A DNA stretch of 64,000 nucleotides, from the NCBI RefSeq assembly GCF_002245625.1, contig NZ_NOIG01000001.1:186001-250000 (forward strand), written 5' to 3'. The position numbers and the translations under genes were made by a program. The notes beneath the pieces were generated by a model that saw nothing but the letters and a program-made list of their open reading frames with translations, had not been told where the DNA came from and did no database searches. Below are positions 47,578 to 56,108 of the stretch, piece by piece; the first letter of the stretch is position 1, and each line of letters begins with the position of its first letter. This DNA is from Acidovorax kalamii. Its GTDB lineage: Bacteria > Pseudomonadota > Gammaproteobacteria > Burkholderiales > Burkholderiaceae_C.

Positions 47578-49395
47578 TCAGTACAGCTTCGGGATGGCGT
47601 TCACGACCTGGATCGCTTCCTTGAAGTCCACGCCCACGGCGTCCAGATACCACTTGATGTTGGGATAGCGCGGCGTGTTCTCCTCTTCGACCATCTCCAG
47701 GGCTTCGGCGCGCGTCAGGTCGCCCTCGCGAATCTGGTTGCTGCGGAAGGTATCGTGCTCGGTGAAGCCCGCGACCGTGTAGTAGACGTAGTTGTAGAAG
47801 GCAGCCGTACCGTCGCCGATGCGCCAGGTGGTCTTGGTGTCGGGTGCTCGCTCCCAGTCGTAAGTGGCCAGCGTGTCGTCGATCTGCTTCTCGTCCCAGC
47901 GCCAGTAATCGAAGATATGGTAGTAGTCCGTCTTCTTCGTAAAACTGCGGTAGTACTCACCCGACAGCGTGTCCCACAGGGAGCTGTTGAAGTAGCCGGG
48001 ACTCTGAAGCATGGCGCCCAGGCGCAGGCCCTGGTAGCGCAGCTGCTTCATCACGCCGTGCGAGTAGACCCGCTTTTCCTCGAAGTCGGGCGGCACGCCC
48101 AGGAAACCGGCCTTGAAATGCGTGACCTCCAGCGGGTTGATGCCCCACAGGTTCAGGCTGATGCCGGTCTGCTTCTTGATGGTCTCGATATGCCGGAAGA
48201 AATGCTTGTCGCCCGCCGTCAGGATGCTGATCATGCCCAGGTGCGGAGATTTGAGCCAAGCCCGCAGGTTCTTGGCGATGTACTCGCGCTTCTTGGTGAT
48301 GTCATCCGCGACAATGATGTTCTCGACGCCCAGCTCGGCGCTCATGCGGCTGATGTTGCGCCGCCCCAGGTCCGTCACCATGCCCCAGTCGTAGGTATAG
48401 GTGATGGGCTTCATCTGCAGCTCCTTGACGATCAGGTGCAGACCGAAGCAGCTGTCGCGCCCGCCGGAGAAGGGCACCAGGCAGTCGTCGCCGTGTACGC
48501 GACGATAGGACTCGACAAGCTTGAACAGTTCCTCCCTCGGCTGCGGCTTGTTGCGCGGCTTGTAGTGTCTACAGTAGTTGCAGACACCGTCAGCATCGAA
48601 GTTGATGAAGGGCATAGTCTCGGTTAGCAGGCACTTGGTGCAGCGACGACCTTGATACCTTCGGTAGCTGAGCAGTTTCTCCTCTTCTGCCGCTCCCGAC
48701 AGTGACAGAGCCGGGATCAGGTCGGTCTTGCGTTCCTTGCGGTCGGAGATGTCCAGCGCTGCCTGCGAAGAGGGGATATCAACAAACACCGCCTCACGAA
48801 CCTGATCGATCTCGCCGCAGCCGATGGCGGTCAGTGGATAACGCTCCGAAGCAAAGAAGGTCGCATCACCCTTGCGACCAACGTAAAGACTGCCGTTGTT
48901 CGAGAACAGGCAAAGCTTGCCCAAGCGTGGGAGGATGAGCGCGCAGGCCACGATACCGCGGCACAGGCTCAGGATGCGCACTGGCAGCTGCTCCAGAGCG
49001 CCGCCCGAGTCCAAATGCGCGGTCGCGATGCCAGCGATGATTTCGGTGTCGATCTGTAGGGTCCGCTCCTTGCCGATCTCGGCCCAGAGGGCTTCATCGT
49101 TGACGACGATGCCGTTGTGCAGAACGGCCACGCCATCGCGCGCGATAGGCTGGTTGTCACCCAGGCCGTTGGTGACCAGCCGGCTGTGCCCCAGCACGAC
49201 ATGACTGGCCTGCTGCCGGACTTCCTTGAGTAGGTGGGTAATCGGGTAATCGGCGCGGTAGATATGGTAAACGCCGTGGAGGAAGGTCACCAGTCCGCTG
49301 GAGTCGCGCCCCCGCTGCTGGGCGTGCTTGACCAGCACAGTCAGCTCATCCTCATTCACCAGCGAAGATGAAATGACCCCGAAAATTCCGCACAT
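47578..49395 (-). CDS. glutamine amidotransferase (class II) fused to a WbuX-like N-acetyl-sugar amidotransferase
   Basis: 605-residue fusion. Residues 1-210 are a class II glutaminase: nucleophile C2 (MCGIFGV), RGRDSSG, LGHSRLVTNG, NQPI and HNGIVVND. No phosphosugar-isomerase (SIS) domain follows, so this is not GlmS. Residues 250-605 are a PP-loop ATPase of the N-acetyl-sugar amidotransferase type: a four-Cys zinc site (C252, C255, C272, C275) and the SGGRDS loop (310-315). It would activate a sugar carbonyl with ATP and use ammonia made in the same chain. The product, e.g. an acetamidino group on an amino sugar, is inferred. Confidence 0.83.
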   Translation of the reverse strand: MCGIFGVISSSLVNEDELTVLVKHAQQRGRDSSGLVTFLHGVYHIYRADYPITHLLKEVRQQASHVVLGHSRLVTNGLGDNQPIARDGVAVLHNGIVVNDEALWAEIGKERTLQIDTEIIAGIATAHLDSGGALEQLPVRILSLCRGIVACALILPRLGKLCLFSNNGSLYVGRKGDATFFASERYPLTAIGCGEIDQVREAVFVDIPSSQAALDISDRKERKTDLIPALSLSGAAEEEKLLSYRRYQGRRCTKCLLTETMPFINFDADGVCNYCRHYKPRNKPQPREELFKLVESYRRVHGDDCLVPFSGGRDSCFGLHLIVKELQMKPITYTYDWGMVTDLGRRNISRMSAELGVENIIVADDITKKREYIAKNLRAWLKSPHLGMISILTAGDKHFFRHIETIKKQTGISLNLWGINPLEVTHFKAGFLGVPPDFEEKRVYSHGVMKQLRYQGLRLGAMLQSPGYFNSSLWDTLSGEYYRSFTKKTDYYHIFDYWRWDEKQIDDTLATYDWERAPDTKTTWRIGDGTAAFYNYVYYTVAGFTEHDTFRSNQIREGDLTRAEALEMVEEENTPRYPNIKWYLDAVGVDFKEAIQVVNAIPKLY

Positions 49396-49431
49396 TTGAT
49401 TGATCCAACAGATGTAGTGGGCAGCCCGCTC

Positions 49432-50538
49432 TCAAGCGGACGGAAACCGATCATAAAACTCGATCAGCTTGATTTCTTCCCGAGCCCAGTTGTAACGAGA
49501 CAGGACGGCCTGCCGTCCATTTCGCCCCATCTTCTCCGCCTCTTGTCGATGATTTATCAGGTAGTCAATGGCAGAGGCGATCGCGGCCGGGTTCAAAGGA
49601 TCCACGCACAGACCGCATTGGCTTTCCTGAACAATTGTCCGCCACAAATCGAAGTTAGAGGCAATGACGGGTATGCCAGCAGACATGTACTCAAACATCT
49701 TGATTGGCAGCGCATCCAAGTAATTGGGGGCCGGATGCAGCGTCACCAACCCAGCCACAGAGCGCCCGAGCACATCACGCACGCCCAGGCGATCCTGGAC
49801 ACCCAGGGCATGGACCCTGCTCCAACCCGGGTACGTTCGGACTTCGGTTTCGACTCGCGCCTCAGCAAAGCCGCCCACCAGATTCAAGCGGGTCGGTGTC
49901 TGCGTGGATTCCAGCGCGCGCACCAACTCCTTGATCCCGCGAATCTGCGCGATGCTCCCGACATAGCAGACCTCGTTTGCCTTGTCCTGCCATGACACCG
50001 CATTTTCCAGCTCGCCGATCATCGGGAAATTGTTGATATCGACGGATCGCGGATTGATCGCCAGGAACTTATCTCGAATATATGGCGTGGCGGTGACGAC
50101 CCCGTCGAAACGTCTGCATGCGTAATGCTCGAAATGTGCAAAACCCCAGGACAGAATGCGCCGAACCCACGGGTAGAGATAGTGCTTTCCAAGGATCTGC
50201 TTTGGCACATCCTCGTGCGCGTCGAACACTACTGTCTTGCCCCGGCGCTTGAGTTTCAGACCGACCGGGAGCAACTCCGGGTCGTGCAGATGATAGACGT
50301 CTGCATCCAGCTCCACTGCTTTCCGATAGACCCTGCGAGTCACCTTTAATATCCTTTCGACCCGCCCCTCCGATCGACCGACATCCATCACGGCAACCCC
50401 GTCCCTGGCTTCATCTCCACGCCCATCCGCCACCACCAGCGATACGGCGTGGCCGTGCCGCGCCAAGCTGCGGCATTCCTTGACAAATATTCTTACGTCA
50501 CTGCGCGGATGCGCTGACGTCAGGTGCGCAATTTTCAT
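49432..50538 (-). CDS. glycosyltransferase family 4 (WbpH-like)
   Basis: 368 residues. Starts HLTSAHPRSDVRIFVKECRS, typical for a subgroup of GT4 enzymes in O-antigen clusters. The donor domain contains VCYVGSIAQIRGIKELVRAL and the EFGLS-like KMFEYMSAGIPVIASNF with the catalytic glutamate. Cytoplasmic, membrane-associated. Adjacent on the same strand to hisF2 with 61 bp between. The sugar transferred cannot be told. Confidence 0.88.
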   Translation of the reverse strand: MKIAHLTSAHPRSDVRIFVKECRSLARHGHAVSLVVADGRGDEARDGVAVMDVGRSEGRVERILKVTRRVYRKAVELDADVYHLHDPELLPVGLKLKRRGKTVVFDAHEDVPKQILGKHYLYPWVRRILSWGFAHFEHYACRRFDGVVTATPYIRDKFLAINPRSVDINNFPMIGELENAVSWQDKANEVCYVGSIAQIRGIKELVRALESTQTPTRLNLVGGFAEARVETEVRTYPGWSRVHALGVQDRLGVRDVLGRSVAGLVTLHPAPNYLDALPIKMFEYMSAGIPVIASNFDLWRTIVQESQCGLCVDPLNPAAIASAIDYLINHRQEAEKMGRNGRQAVLSRYNWAREEIKLIEFYDRFPSA

Positions 50539-50599
50539 GGACCCTGAAACCTCTTGAGCATGCGCATTCGCGTATGGCGGCGCGGAGACAAGCCCGCCA

Positions 50600-51361
50600 T
50601 TACTTGAGCACCCGCGCGAGTACGGCTCGCTCAGGATAGTTGATCAACACGGCACGATGCGGCCCCACAAACACAAACATGCTCCCCGCAGCCACGGCGT
50701 CGGCCTGCCCCGTTTCCACGGCAGCCACGAAATCGTTGACTCCGGCCGCACCACCACAGGCAACGACCGGAACCTTAACGCAAGCCCGGACCTGTTTCAG
50801 CAGCTTGAGGTCGTACCCGGACATGGTGCCATCTCGATCCACAGAGTTCACCAGCACCTCGCCAACACCGGCACGCTCCAGCGCTGCGAGATGCTCGGCC
50901 AGTCCGACAGGCTCCTTCTTGCGTCCTCCTTGGGACCGAAGCTCATACCCCCCCCATAAACCTGACTTCACATCAATCGCTCCGACGATGCTCTGAGAGC
51001 CAAAGATCGCGGCAGCTTCAGAAATCAATTCCAGCCTCCGATAGGCCGCCGTATTGATGATGATTTTTTCGAAGCCCAGGCCAAAAATCTTCTTGATCTG
51101 GTCGAGCGAAGACACGCCTCCGCCGTATGCCATCGGCATGAAGGCTTCGCCTGCAATGTCCTTGAGCAGGTCAAACTGGGGGGCACGCCCCTCTGGAGAA
51201 GCCGTGATGTCAATGAACACCAACTCATCAACTTCCTTTTCATTGAAGATCCGGATGGCATTGATCGGGTCTCCGATGTATTTCGGATCCTTGAACTTGG
51301 CTGTCTTGACCAGTCCGGTACCGCGCAGGAGCAGCACAGGAATAACGCGCGTCTTATTCAT
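50600..51361 (-). CDS. hisF2: HisF-like acetamidino-sugar modification protein (HisF2/WbuZ)
   Basis: 253-residue (beta-alpha)8 barrel, paralogue of imidazole glycerol phosphate synthase subunit HisF. It keeps K19 and D130 (IVGAIDVKSG) and the SVDRDGTMSGYD loop, but catalytic D11 of HisF is replaced by Leu (RVIPVLLLRGTGLVKT). This loss excludes normal histidine synthesis and is expected for the paralogue that only passes ammonia from the glutaminase HisH2 to the sugar amidotransferase WbuX. The gene order hisF2-hisH2-asnB-wbuX on this strand supports this. Start ATG 51361, overlapping hisH2's end by 8 nt. Confidence 0.9.
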   Translation of the reverse strand: MNKTRVIPVLLLRGTGLVKTAKFKDPKYIGDPINAIRIFNEKEVDELVFIDITASPEGRAPQFDLLKDIAGEAFMPMAYGGGVSSLDQIKKIFGLGFEKIIINTAAYRRLELISEAAAIFGSQSIVGAIDVKSGLWGGYELRSQGGRKKEPVGLAEHLAALERAGVGEVLVNSVDRDGTMSGYDLKLLKQVRACVKVPVVACGGAAGVNDFVAAVETGQADAVAAGSMFVFVGPHRAVLINYPERAVLARVLK

Positions 51362-51971
51362 CTGGCGTGAACTCTGCAAACGCTCGCATCACGGCCAAGC
51401 CGTGGCGCAATGACTTTTCCGGGTGAAACTGGACCCCGAATACATTGCTCCGCTGAACCGCACTCGTGAATGTCATGCCATGCTCCGACACGCCAACCAC
51501 ATCAGCGTCATCAATGCACTGCATGTGGTACGAGTGCACAAAATAGTACCTTGCATCCGCTTCAGCATACTTGAACAAGGGCGATGTCCTGCGCATCTCG
51601 ACCTGCGACCACCCCATGTGAGGCACCCGCAGTTCAGGATGCACAGGGAAACGCCGACACTCCATATCGAGCCACCCCAGGCCAGGAACTGCTCCCTCCT
51701 CGCTCCCGCGCCCAAGAATCTGTGCGCCAAGACAGATGCCCAGCACCGGACGCTTCCTGCCAAGCGCGAACTCATCCAACTCCTCTCTCAGCCCCGACGC
51801 ATTCAGCATCTTCATGCCATGGTCGAAGTGCCCCACACCTGGCAGGATCACACGATCGGCCATGCGTATATCAGCCGGACCTTCGGACACCCGAGCTTCT
51901 ACACCGACCTTACGCAGCATGTTGCACACCGAAGCAAGGTTCCCGACCCCGTAGTTTGCGATGATCACCAT
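51354..51971 (-). CDS. hisH2: HisH-like glutaminase (HisH2/WbuY)
   Basis: 205-residue class I glutamine amidotransferase. Triad C80 (LGICLGAQ), H183 and E185 (FHPEKS). N-terminal VIIANYGVGNLASV and VILPGVGHFDHG match HisH. It is the ammonia source for WbuX through HisF2. As it lies in an operon with hisF2 and wbuX, and not with other his genes, it belongs to surface-sugar amidination rather than histidine synthesis. Overlaps hisF2 by 8 nt and follows asnB by 9 bp. Confidence 0.9.
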   Translation of the reverse strand: MVIIANYGVGNLASVCNMLRKVGVEARVSEGPADIRMADRVILPGVGHFDHGMKMLNASGLREELDEFALGRKRPVLGICLGAQILGRGSEEGAVPGLGWLDMECRRFPVHPELRVPHMGWSQVEMRRTSPLFKYAEADARYYFVHSYHMQCIDDADVVGVSEHGMTFTSAVQRSNVFGVQFHPEKSLRHGLAVMRAFAEFTPDE

Positions 51972-51980
51972 AGCCTATGC

Positions 51981-53813
51981 TCAATCCAAGACGACATCAA
52001 AAGTGCGCGCCCACGCCGACACGATATACAACCGCCACTGGGTTAGCGGATTGAGGTTCTCGTATCGATGCGCCAACGCCCCTGGACGCCCCAGCTCACC
52101 CAGTACGGGCGATCCCAGAACTGATTCACGCATGATCTGGCGATGCTGCGTAAACCACTTGGAAGTCGGTGCCTCAAACCCCAACTTGTTGCGCCGCCAG
52201 ACTATGGAATCGGGCATACGGCCTGCCATGGCCTTGCGAAGCGCGTATTTGGTCCACCCATCGGCAATCTTGGCGTCACCCGACAGCGACAGCGAGAATT
52301 CGACAAGGCGATAGTCCAGGAAGGGCAGACGGGTTTCGATGGCATGCCACATGGCATTCTTGTCTTCATATCGCAGCAGCGCCGGCAAGTTAGTCTTCTC
52401 GATCTCCAGCTTCTGCAGGTCGAAGACATTTTTGCCCGCCGCTTCATACTCCTTGAGCCCGGATAGCATGTCCGGCAGTTCACGCAGATAGCTGCTCCGA
52501 TGACGGTACATCCCCCAGCGCAAGCGCGCCGAATTGAAATAGGCAAAATAGGCCATGACACGCCACGGCGCCATCAAGGCATTGTTCCTGCTGTTGCGAA
52601 TCACGCTACGCAGGGTATGCGGCCAGCCACCGGTCTTTGCTTCGGCCAGGTAGTGCGCAGCAAAATAGCGCTCATAGCCCAGCAGGGTCTCATCCCCCCC
52701 CTGCCCGTCCAGCAGCACCGTCAGGCCATGTTGCCGCGCAGTCTTCATGACGAAGTACTGCATGACGATGGAAGGGGATGGGAACGGCTCTTCCTGGGCC
52801 CGAAGGACATCATCCAGTGAGCCCGCAAAATCAGGGTACTCCGGTCGCACCAGATGCCAGCGCAACTGATTATGCTGGACGACCTGGCGCGCGTAGTCCG
52901 TTTCGTCATTTGCGGCCAGTTCCGACGCGGCCGTGATCGCCGCGAAAGGGCCATCGGCAACTGCGTGATATTGCGCTGCCGCCAGCGTAGCCACCGTGGA
53001 GCTGTCCAGCCCCCCACTCAAGCAGGTCCCCACCGGCACATCCGCCCGCAAACGGACGCGGATCGCATCCTTGAGCAGATCCGAAAAACGCTCCACCGCT
53101 TCACCCAGGCTCAGACTGGCGACGGAGGCATCGCGACGCAATTCATGGTATCGGGAAATGGTGGACTGGCGACTGCCCAGATCCAGGGTCAGGTTGTACC
53201 CCCCAGGCAGCTTGCGGACCCCCTCGTAAAAAGTCTGATCCACAGGCTCGGCTACTGCCCCGACCAGGAACTGCAACAGCGTTTCGCGATGTGCCTGCCG
53301 CTTCGTCAGGAAAGGTAACAGCTGCCGGATCTCCGATCCAAAGGCGAAGTATCCGCTGGTCCGAATGTAGTAGAAAGGCTTTTTCCCGAAGCGATCCCGC
53401 GAACAGAACAGCCGATTTCGCCGACGGTCCAGGATGGCAAACGACCACATGCCATTGAAATGCGAAACACAATCCTCGCCCCATTGCGAATAGGCGGCGA
53501 GGAGAACCTCCGTATCCGATCGGCTCGTAAACACGTGCCCTGCACGCTCCAGCTCAAGCCGCAACTCGACATGGTTGTAGATCTCGCCGTTGTAGACAAC
53601 CGTATGGTCACCTCTCCTGTTCGTCATCGGCTGATGCCCATCGGGTGTCAGATCGATGATGGCCAGCCGACGGTGCCCCAAACCGACATTACCCTCCAGC
53701 AGCAGCCCCTCGCCATCCGGCCCGCGATGGGCGATACGATCAACCATGCCGGCAAGCATGTCGCGCGCAATGGGTTGGCCCTCCAGGCCGATAACGCCCG
53801 CAATACCGCACAT
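51981..53813 (-). CDS. asnB: asparagine synthase (glutamine-hydrolysing) family protein
   Basis: 610 residues. Class II glutaminase domain with C2 (MCGIAGVIG), RGPDGEG and HNHVE-type YNGEIYNHVE; then the AsnB synthetase PP-loop (VPVGTCLSGGLDSS, near residue 260). Members in polysaccharide clusters often act on sugars or peptides rather than on aspartate. This copy is between wbuX and hisH2, so an amide-forming step on a sugar acid is a likely role, inferred from position. Start 53813, 5 bp after wbuX. Confidence 0.88.
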   Translation of the reverse strand: MCGIAGVIGLEGQPIARDMLAGMVDRIAHRGPDGEGLLLEGNVGLGHRRLAIIDLTPDGHQPMTNRRGDHTVVYNGEIYNHVELRLELERAGHVFTSRSDTEVLLAAYSQWGEDCVSHFNGMWSFAILDRRRNRLFCSRDRFGKKPFYYIRTSGYFAFGSEIRQLLPFLTKRQAHRETLLQFLVGAVAEPVDQTFYEGVRKLPGGYNLTLDLGSRQSTISRYHELRRDASVASLSLGEAVERFSDLLKDAIRVRLRADVPVGTCLSGGLDSSTVATLAAAQYHAVADGPFAAITAASELAANDETDYARQVVQHNQLRWHLVRPEYPDFAGSLDDVLRAQEEPFPSPSIVMQYFVMKTARQHGLTVLLDGQGGDETLLGYERYFAAHYLAEAKTGGWPHTLRSVIRNSRNNALMAPWRVMAYFAYFNSARLRWGMYRHRSSYLRELPDMLSGLKEYEAAGKNVFDLQKLEIEKTNLPALLRYEDKNAMWHAIETRLPFLDYRLVEFSLSLSGDAKIADGWTKYALRKAMAGRMPDSIVWRRNKLGFEAPTSKWFTQHRQIMRESVLGSPVLGELGRPGALAHRYENLNPLTQWRLYIVSAWARTFDVVLD

Positions 53814-53818
53814 AGGCG

Positions 53819-54955
53819 TCAGGAGTTGGGGCGAACCGCGATACCGCGGGATGCCAGCCAGTCACGCGCTGCCGTCTTCAGATTGAACAGCGCGTAGTTG
53901 GACGGATAGTCACGGAAGGTCCTGGGAGGCTGATCCATGATCTGCCGGAACTCCTCCTCGCTGATGGCGAGTTTTTTCAGGATGTACTCTGTGTCCTTCT
54001 CGGCTTGGCGCTCGTTTTCGACATCACCAGCCAGGGCAGCCAGAGCCTCTCCCCGCGTGGACTGCTCCGAAAGTATCAGACTGGAAAGGTAGGCCCTGCG
54101 CTCGTCGTAGCCGAACTTGCGTGGCCGGTAGAAAAGCTGCTGCCACTTCGTGAACCGCGACTCGAAATGCTTGCCTCCGTAGTACTGGAAGCCCAGTTCA
54201 CGCTCCAGCGTTGCGATGGCCTCATCCTTCACATACGGCAGATAGTTCAGGGGGCGCACCACGCACATACGTTTGACGTAGCGATTCCAGAAGTAGTAGC
54301 GGAAGAAATTTACCCTTGGGAATGAGCGCAGGCGCCCATTCCCGAAGCGGCTGTGCACGGCCTCCAGATGACGCAGGTCCATGGCGTTGTAGGCCCACTC
54401 CGTCGGCATGACCGACTCGGTCGAGATATTGCCTCCGCTGAGAACGTAGCGCAGCCCGTAGGACTGAGCATTGCTGTACAACGCCGCGAAGAAGGCGTGG
54501 TCCTGCGGCACGTCCTGATTGGCCAGACCCGCGCGCAGGAAGGCACGCTGGAGATCCTGCATTTCCTCCCAGTCCACGACATAGGTATGGAGATCGATGT
54601 CGAGCTTGCGCACGATGTTCTCGATGTTGCGGGTCGCCAGCTCTGAATTCCAGCCGCCGTCCACGTGCACGGCCAGCAGACGCAGCCCCAGCTCCTTGCG
54701 CGCCACATAGGCAAGGTAGGAGCTGTCCACACCACCACTCAGGCCGATGGCACAGTCATAGGGCCTGCCCTGCCCTTCGCGCTTCATCTGCGCAACGATC
54801 CCGTCCAGCGTGCGTCGCCCCGAAGCATCCGGATGCCAGTTCGGGAGCATGTTCTGATCGAAATTGCGGCAGTGGTTGCAGACACCGGCAGCATCGAACT
54901 CGATGTTCGGATCACTGGTATCCATGATGCAGCGGGTGCAGATCTGGTAAGTCAT
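53819..54955 (-). CDS. wbuX: N-acetyl sugar amidotransferase (WbuX/WbpG/PseA family)
   Basis: 378-residue ATP-dependent enzyme that converts an N-acetyl group into an acetamidino group on surface sugars. Four-Cys zinc site C6, C9 (ICTRC) and C26, C29 (VCNHC), then the PP-loop SGGVDSS (73-79). Other conserved parts are LLAVHVDGGWNSE, FSGGN-like LSGGNISTES and the RSFPRVNFFRYY segment. It uses ammonia from the HisH2/HisF2 pair encoded next. In Pseudomonas aeruginosa the homologue WbpG acts on O-antigen mannuronic acids; in Campylobacter PseA acts on flagellar pseudaminic acid. Confidence 0.92.
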   Translation of the reverse strand: MTYQICTRCIMDTSDPNIEFDAAGVCNHCRNFDQNMLPNWHPDASGRRTLDGIVAQMKREGQGRPYDCAIGLSGGVDSSYLAYVARKELGLRLLAVHVDGGWNSELATRNIENIVRKLDIDLHTYVVDWEEMQDLQRAFLRAGLANQDVPQDHAFFAALYSNAQSYGLRYVLSGGNISTESVMPTEWAYNAMDLRHLEAVHSRFGNGRLRSFPRVNFFRYYFWNRYVKRMCVVRPLNYLPYVKDEAIATLERELGFQYYGGKHFESRFTKWQQLFYRPRKFGYDERRAYLSSLILSEQSTRGEALAALAGDVENERQAEKDTEYILKKLAISEEEFRQIMDQPPRTFRDYPSNYALFNLKTAARDWLASRGIAVRPNS

Positions 54956-54985
54956 AGACGTTGGGGCTGTAGGTTTTCTATTCTC

Positions 54986-56107
54986 TCATTGCCGAACTTC
55001 GCCCAGCATGCGCACCAGCTCCTGGGCGCAAGCCTCGCCAAAGTGGCCGAAATTCGCCCAGTGGCGCTCGCGCACCCGCTCAATTGCACCTGGCCATCGC
55101 GCCGAATTGCCCTGCAAATCGACAAGGCCGGTGATCACCGCGTCCACCTCAGGCGCAACGACCACACCGATGTGCTCCCGTACCGTCAGTTCCAGCGGCA
55201 CCGGGCCAAGGGCCTGCCAGCCGGGATTCAGGACCTTGGGCGGCACGTTTACATAGAGCACCGGTTTGCCGCGCATGAAGGCGAATTCCATGGCAAAACC
55301 GGAGTAATCGGCAATCATCAGATCGGCCGTCCACAAAGCAGCACTCTCCTCGACCGAACTCTCCAAACAAAAACCGGGATGTGCCAGGAAGGACTCCACC
55401 AGGGGACGGATCTGCTGATCGCCGAAGATGAAAAAGGACGGGTGCGGGCGCAAGGTAACGCGATAGCCCTCGTCCAGCAGGCGCGCGATCAACGCCGCAC
55501 CCATGGTCTCGAGAATATTGCCTGGCCCCCAGGACGGCCCGATCAGCACATGCCGGCCACCGTCTCCACGCACAACGGCGGCGGCAGGCCGGGTGGTTTC
55601 AAGGCGCTCTGACTTGCCATAACCGATCAGCACAGGTCGACGCCCGGTGACGTTGTAATGGCGATTCATGGCCTTGACCTCATCGACATGATGTTCACCG
55701 CAACAAAAAATATCGGTGTATCCATCGAAAGTGCCCGCTGGATACACCATGTGCATGCTGACCAGGGAGTGCAGCACAGCCACGCGGCGGGCACTGCGTC
55801 TGGGCATGCGCGCTGGCGTCAGTCCGGTGGTGGCCGTCGCGAACAAGGGCGCGCGGAAAAAGCGCAGCACGTGCATGGAGATGTCGTAGTAGACAGCCCC
55901 TTGTGGAACGCGCAGACCTGGGCCGGCAAAGGCACAGCGCAACCCCCGTTTCGTCGCAGCCTCATAGGCCGGGATGACCCACTGCAGATCCACTTGGCTA
56001 CCGGCAGCAAACAGAACTTCGGGCGCGGGCTTAGACAGATGCTGTAGAAGCGAAAGGATATCGTGGCGGGCTCGATGACCCAGTATGTATTTCAGCGCGC
56101 GCAACAT
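54986..56107 (-). CDS. CDP-glycerol glycerophosphotransferase-like protein
   Basis: 373-residue GT-B-like transferase of the TagB/TagF family. Motifs: IGPSWGPGNILETMG (near residue 195), LRPHPSFFIFGD with HP of the donor-binding site, and MIADYSGFAMEFAFMRGKPVLYVN with the family's D-SG...E motif. Such enzymes transfer a phosphorylated alditol from a CDP-activated donor. Here the upstream genes would make a CDP-activated phosphoramidate, so a phospho-group transfer to the polysaccharide is a tempting role, though unproven. ATG 56107 is used; the frame can also begin at TTG 56119, which overlaps the flippase stop. Confidence 0.8.
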   Translation of the reverse strand: MLRALKYILGHRARHDILSLLQHLSKPAPEVLFAAGSQVDLQWVIPAYEAATKRGLRCAFAGPGLRVPQGAVYYDISMHVLRFFRAPLFATATTGLTPARMPRRSARRVAVLHSLVSMHMVYPAGTFDGYTDIFCCGEHHVDEVKAMNRHYNVTGRRPVLIGYGKSERLETTRPAAAVVRGDGGRHVLIGPSWGPGNILETMGAALIARLLDEGYRVTLRPHPSFFIFGDQQIRPLVESFLAHPGFCLESSVEESAALWTADLMIADYSGFAMEFAFMRGKPVLYVNVPPKVLNPGWQALGPVPLELTVREHIGVVVAPEVDAVITGLVDLQGNSARWPGAIERVRERHWANFGHFGEACAQELVRMLGEVRQ

Positions 56108-56108
56108 G

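Noticed and set aside
50600-51971. hisF and hisH as histidine-biosynthesis genes
   Set aside because: Position in a surface-sugar operon with wbuX and the D11-to-Leu change in HisF.
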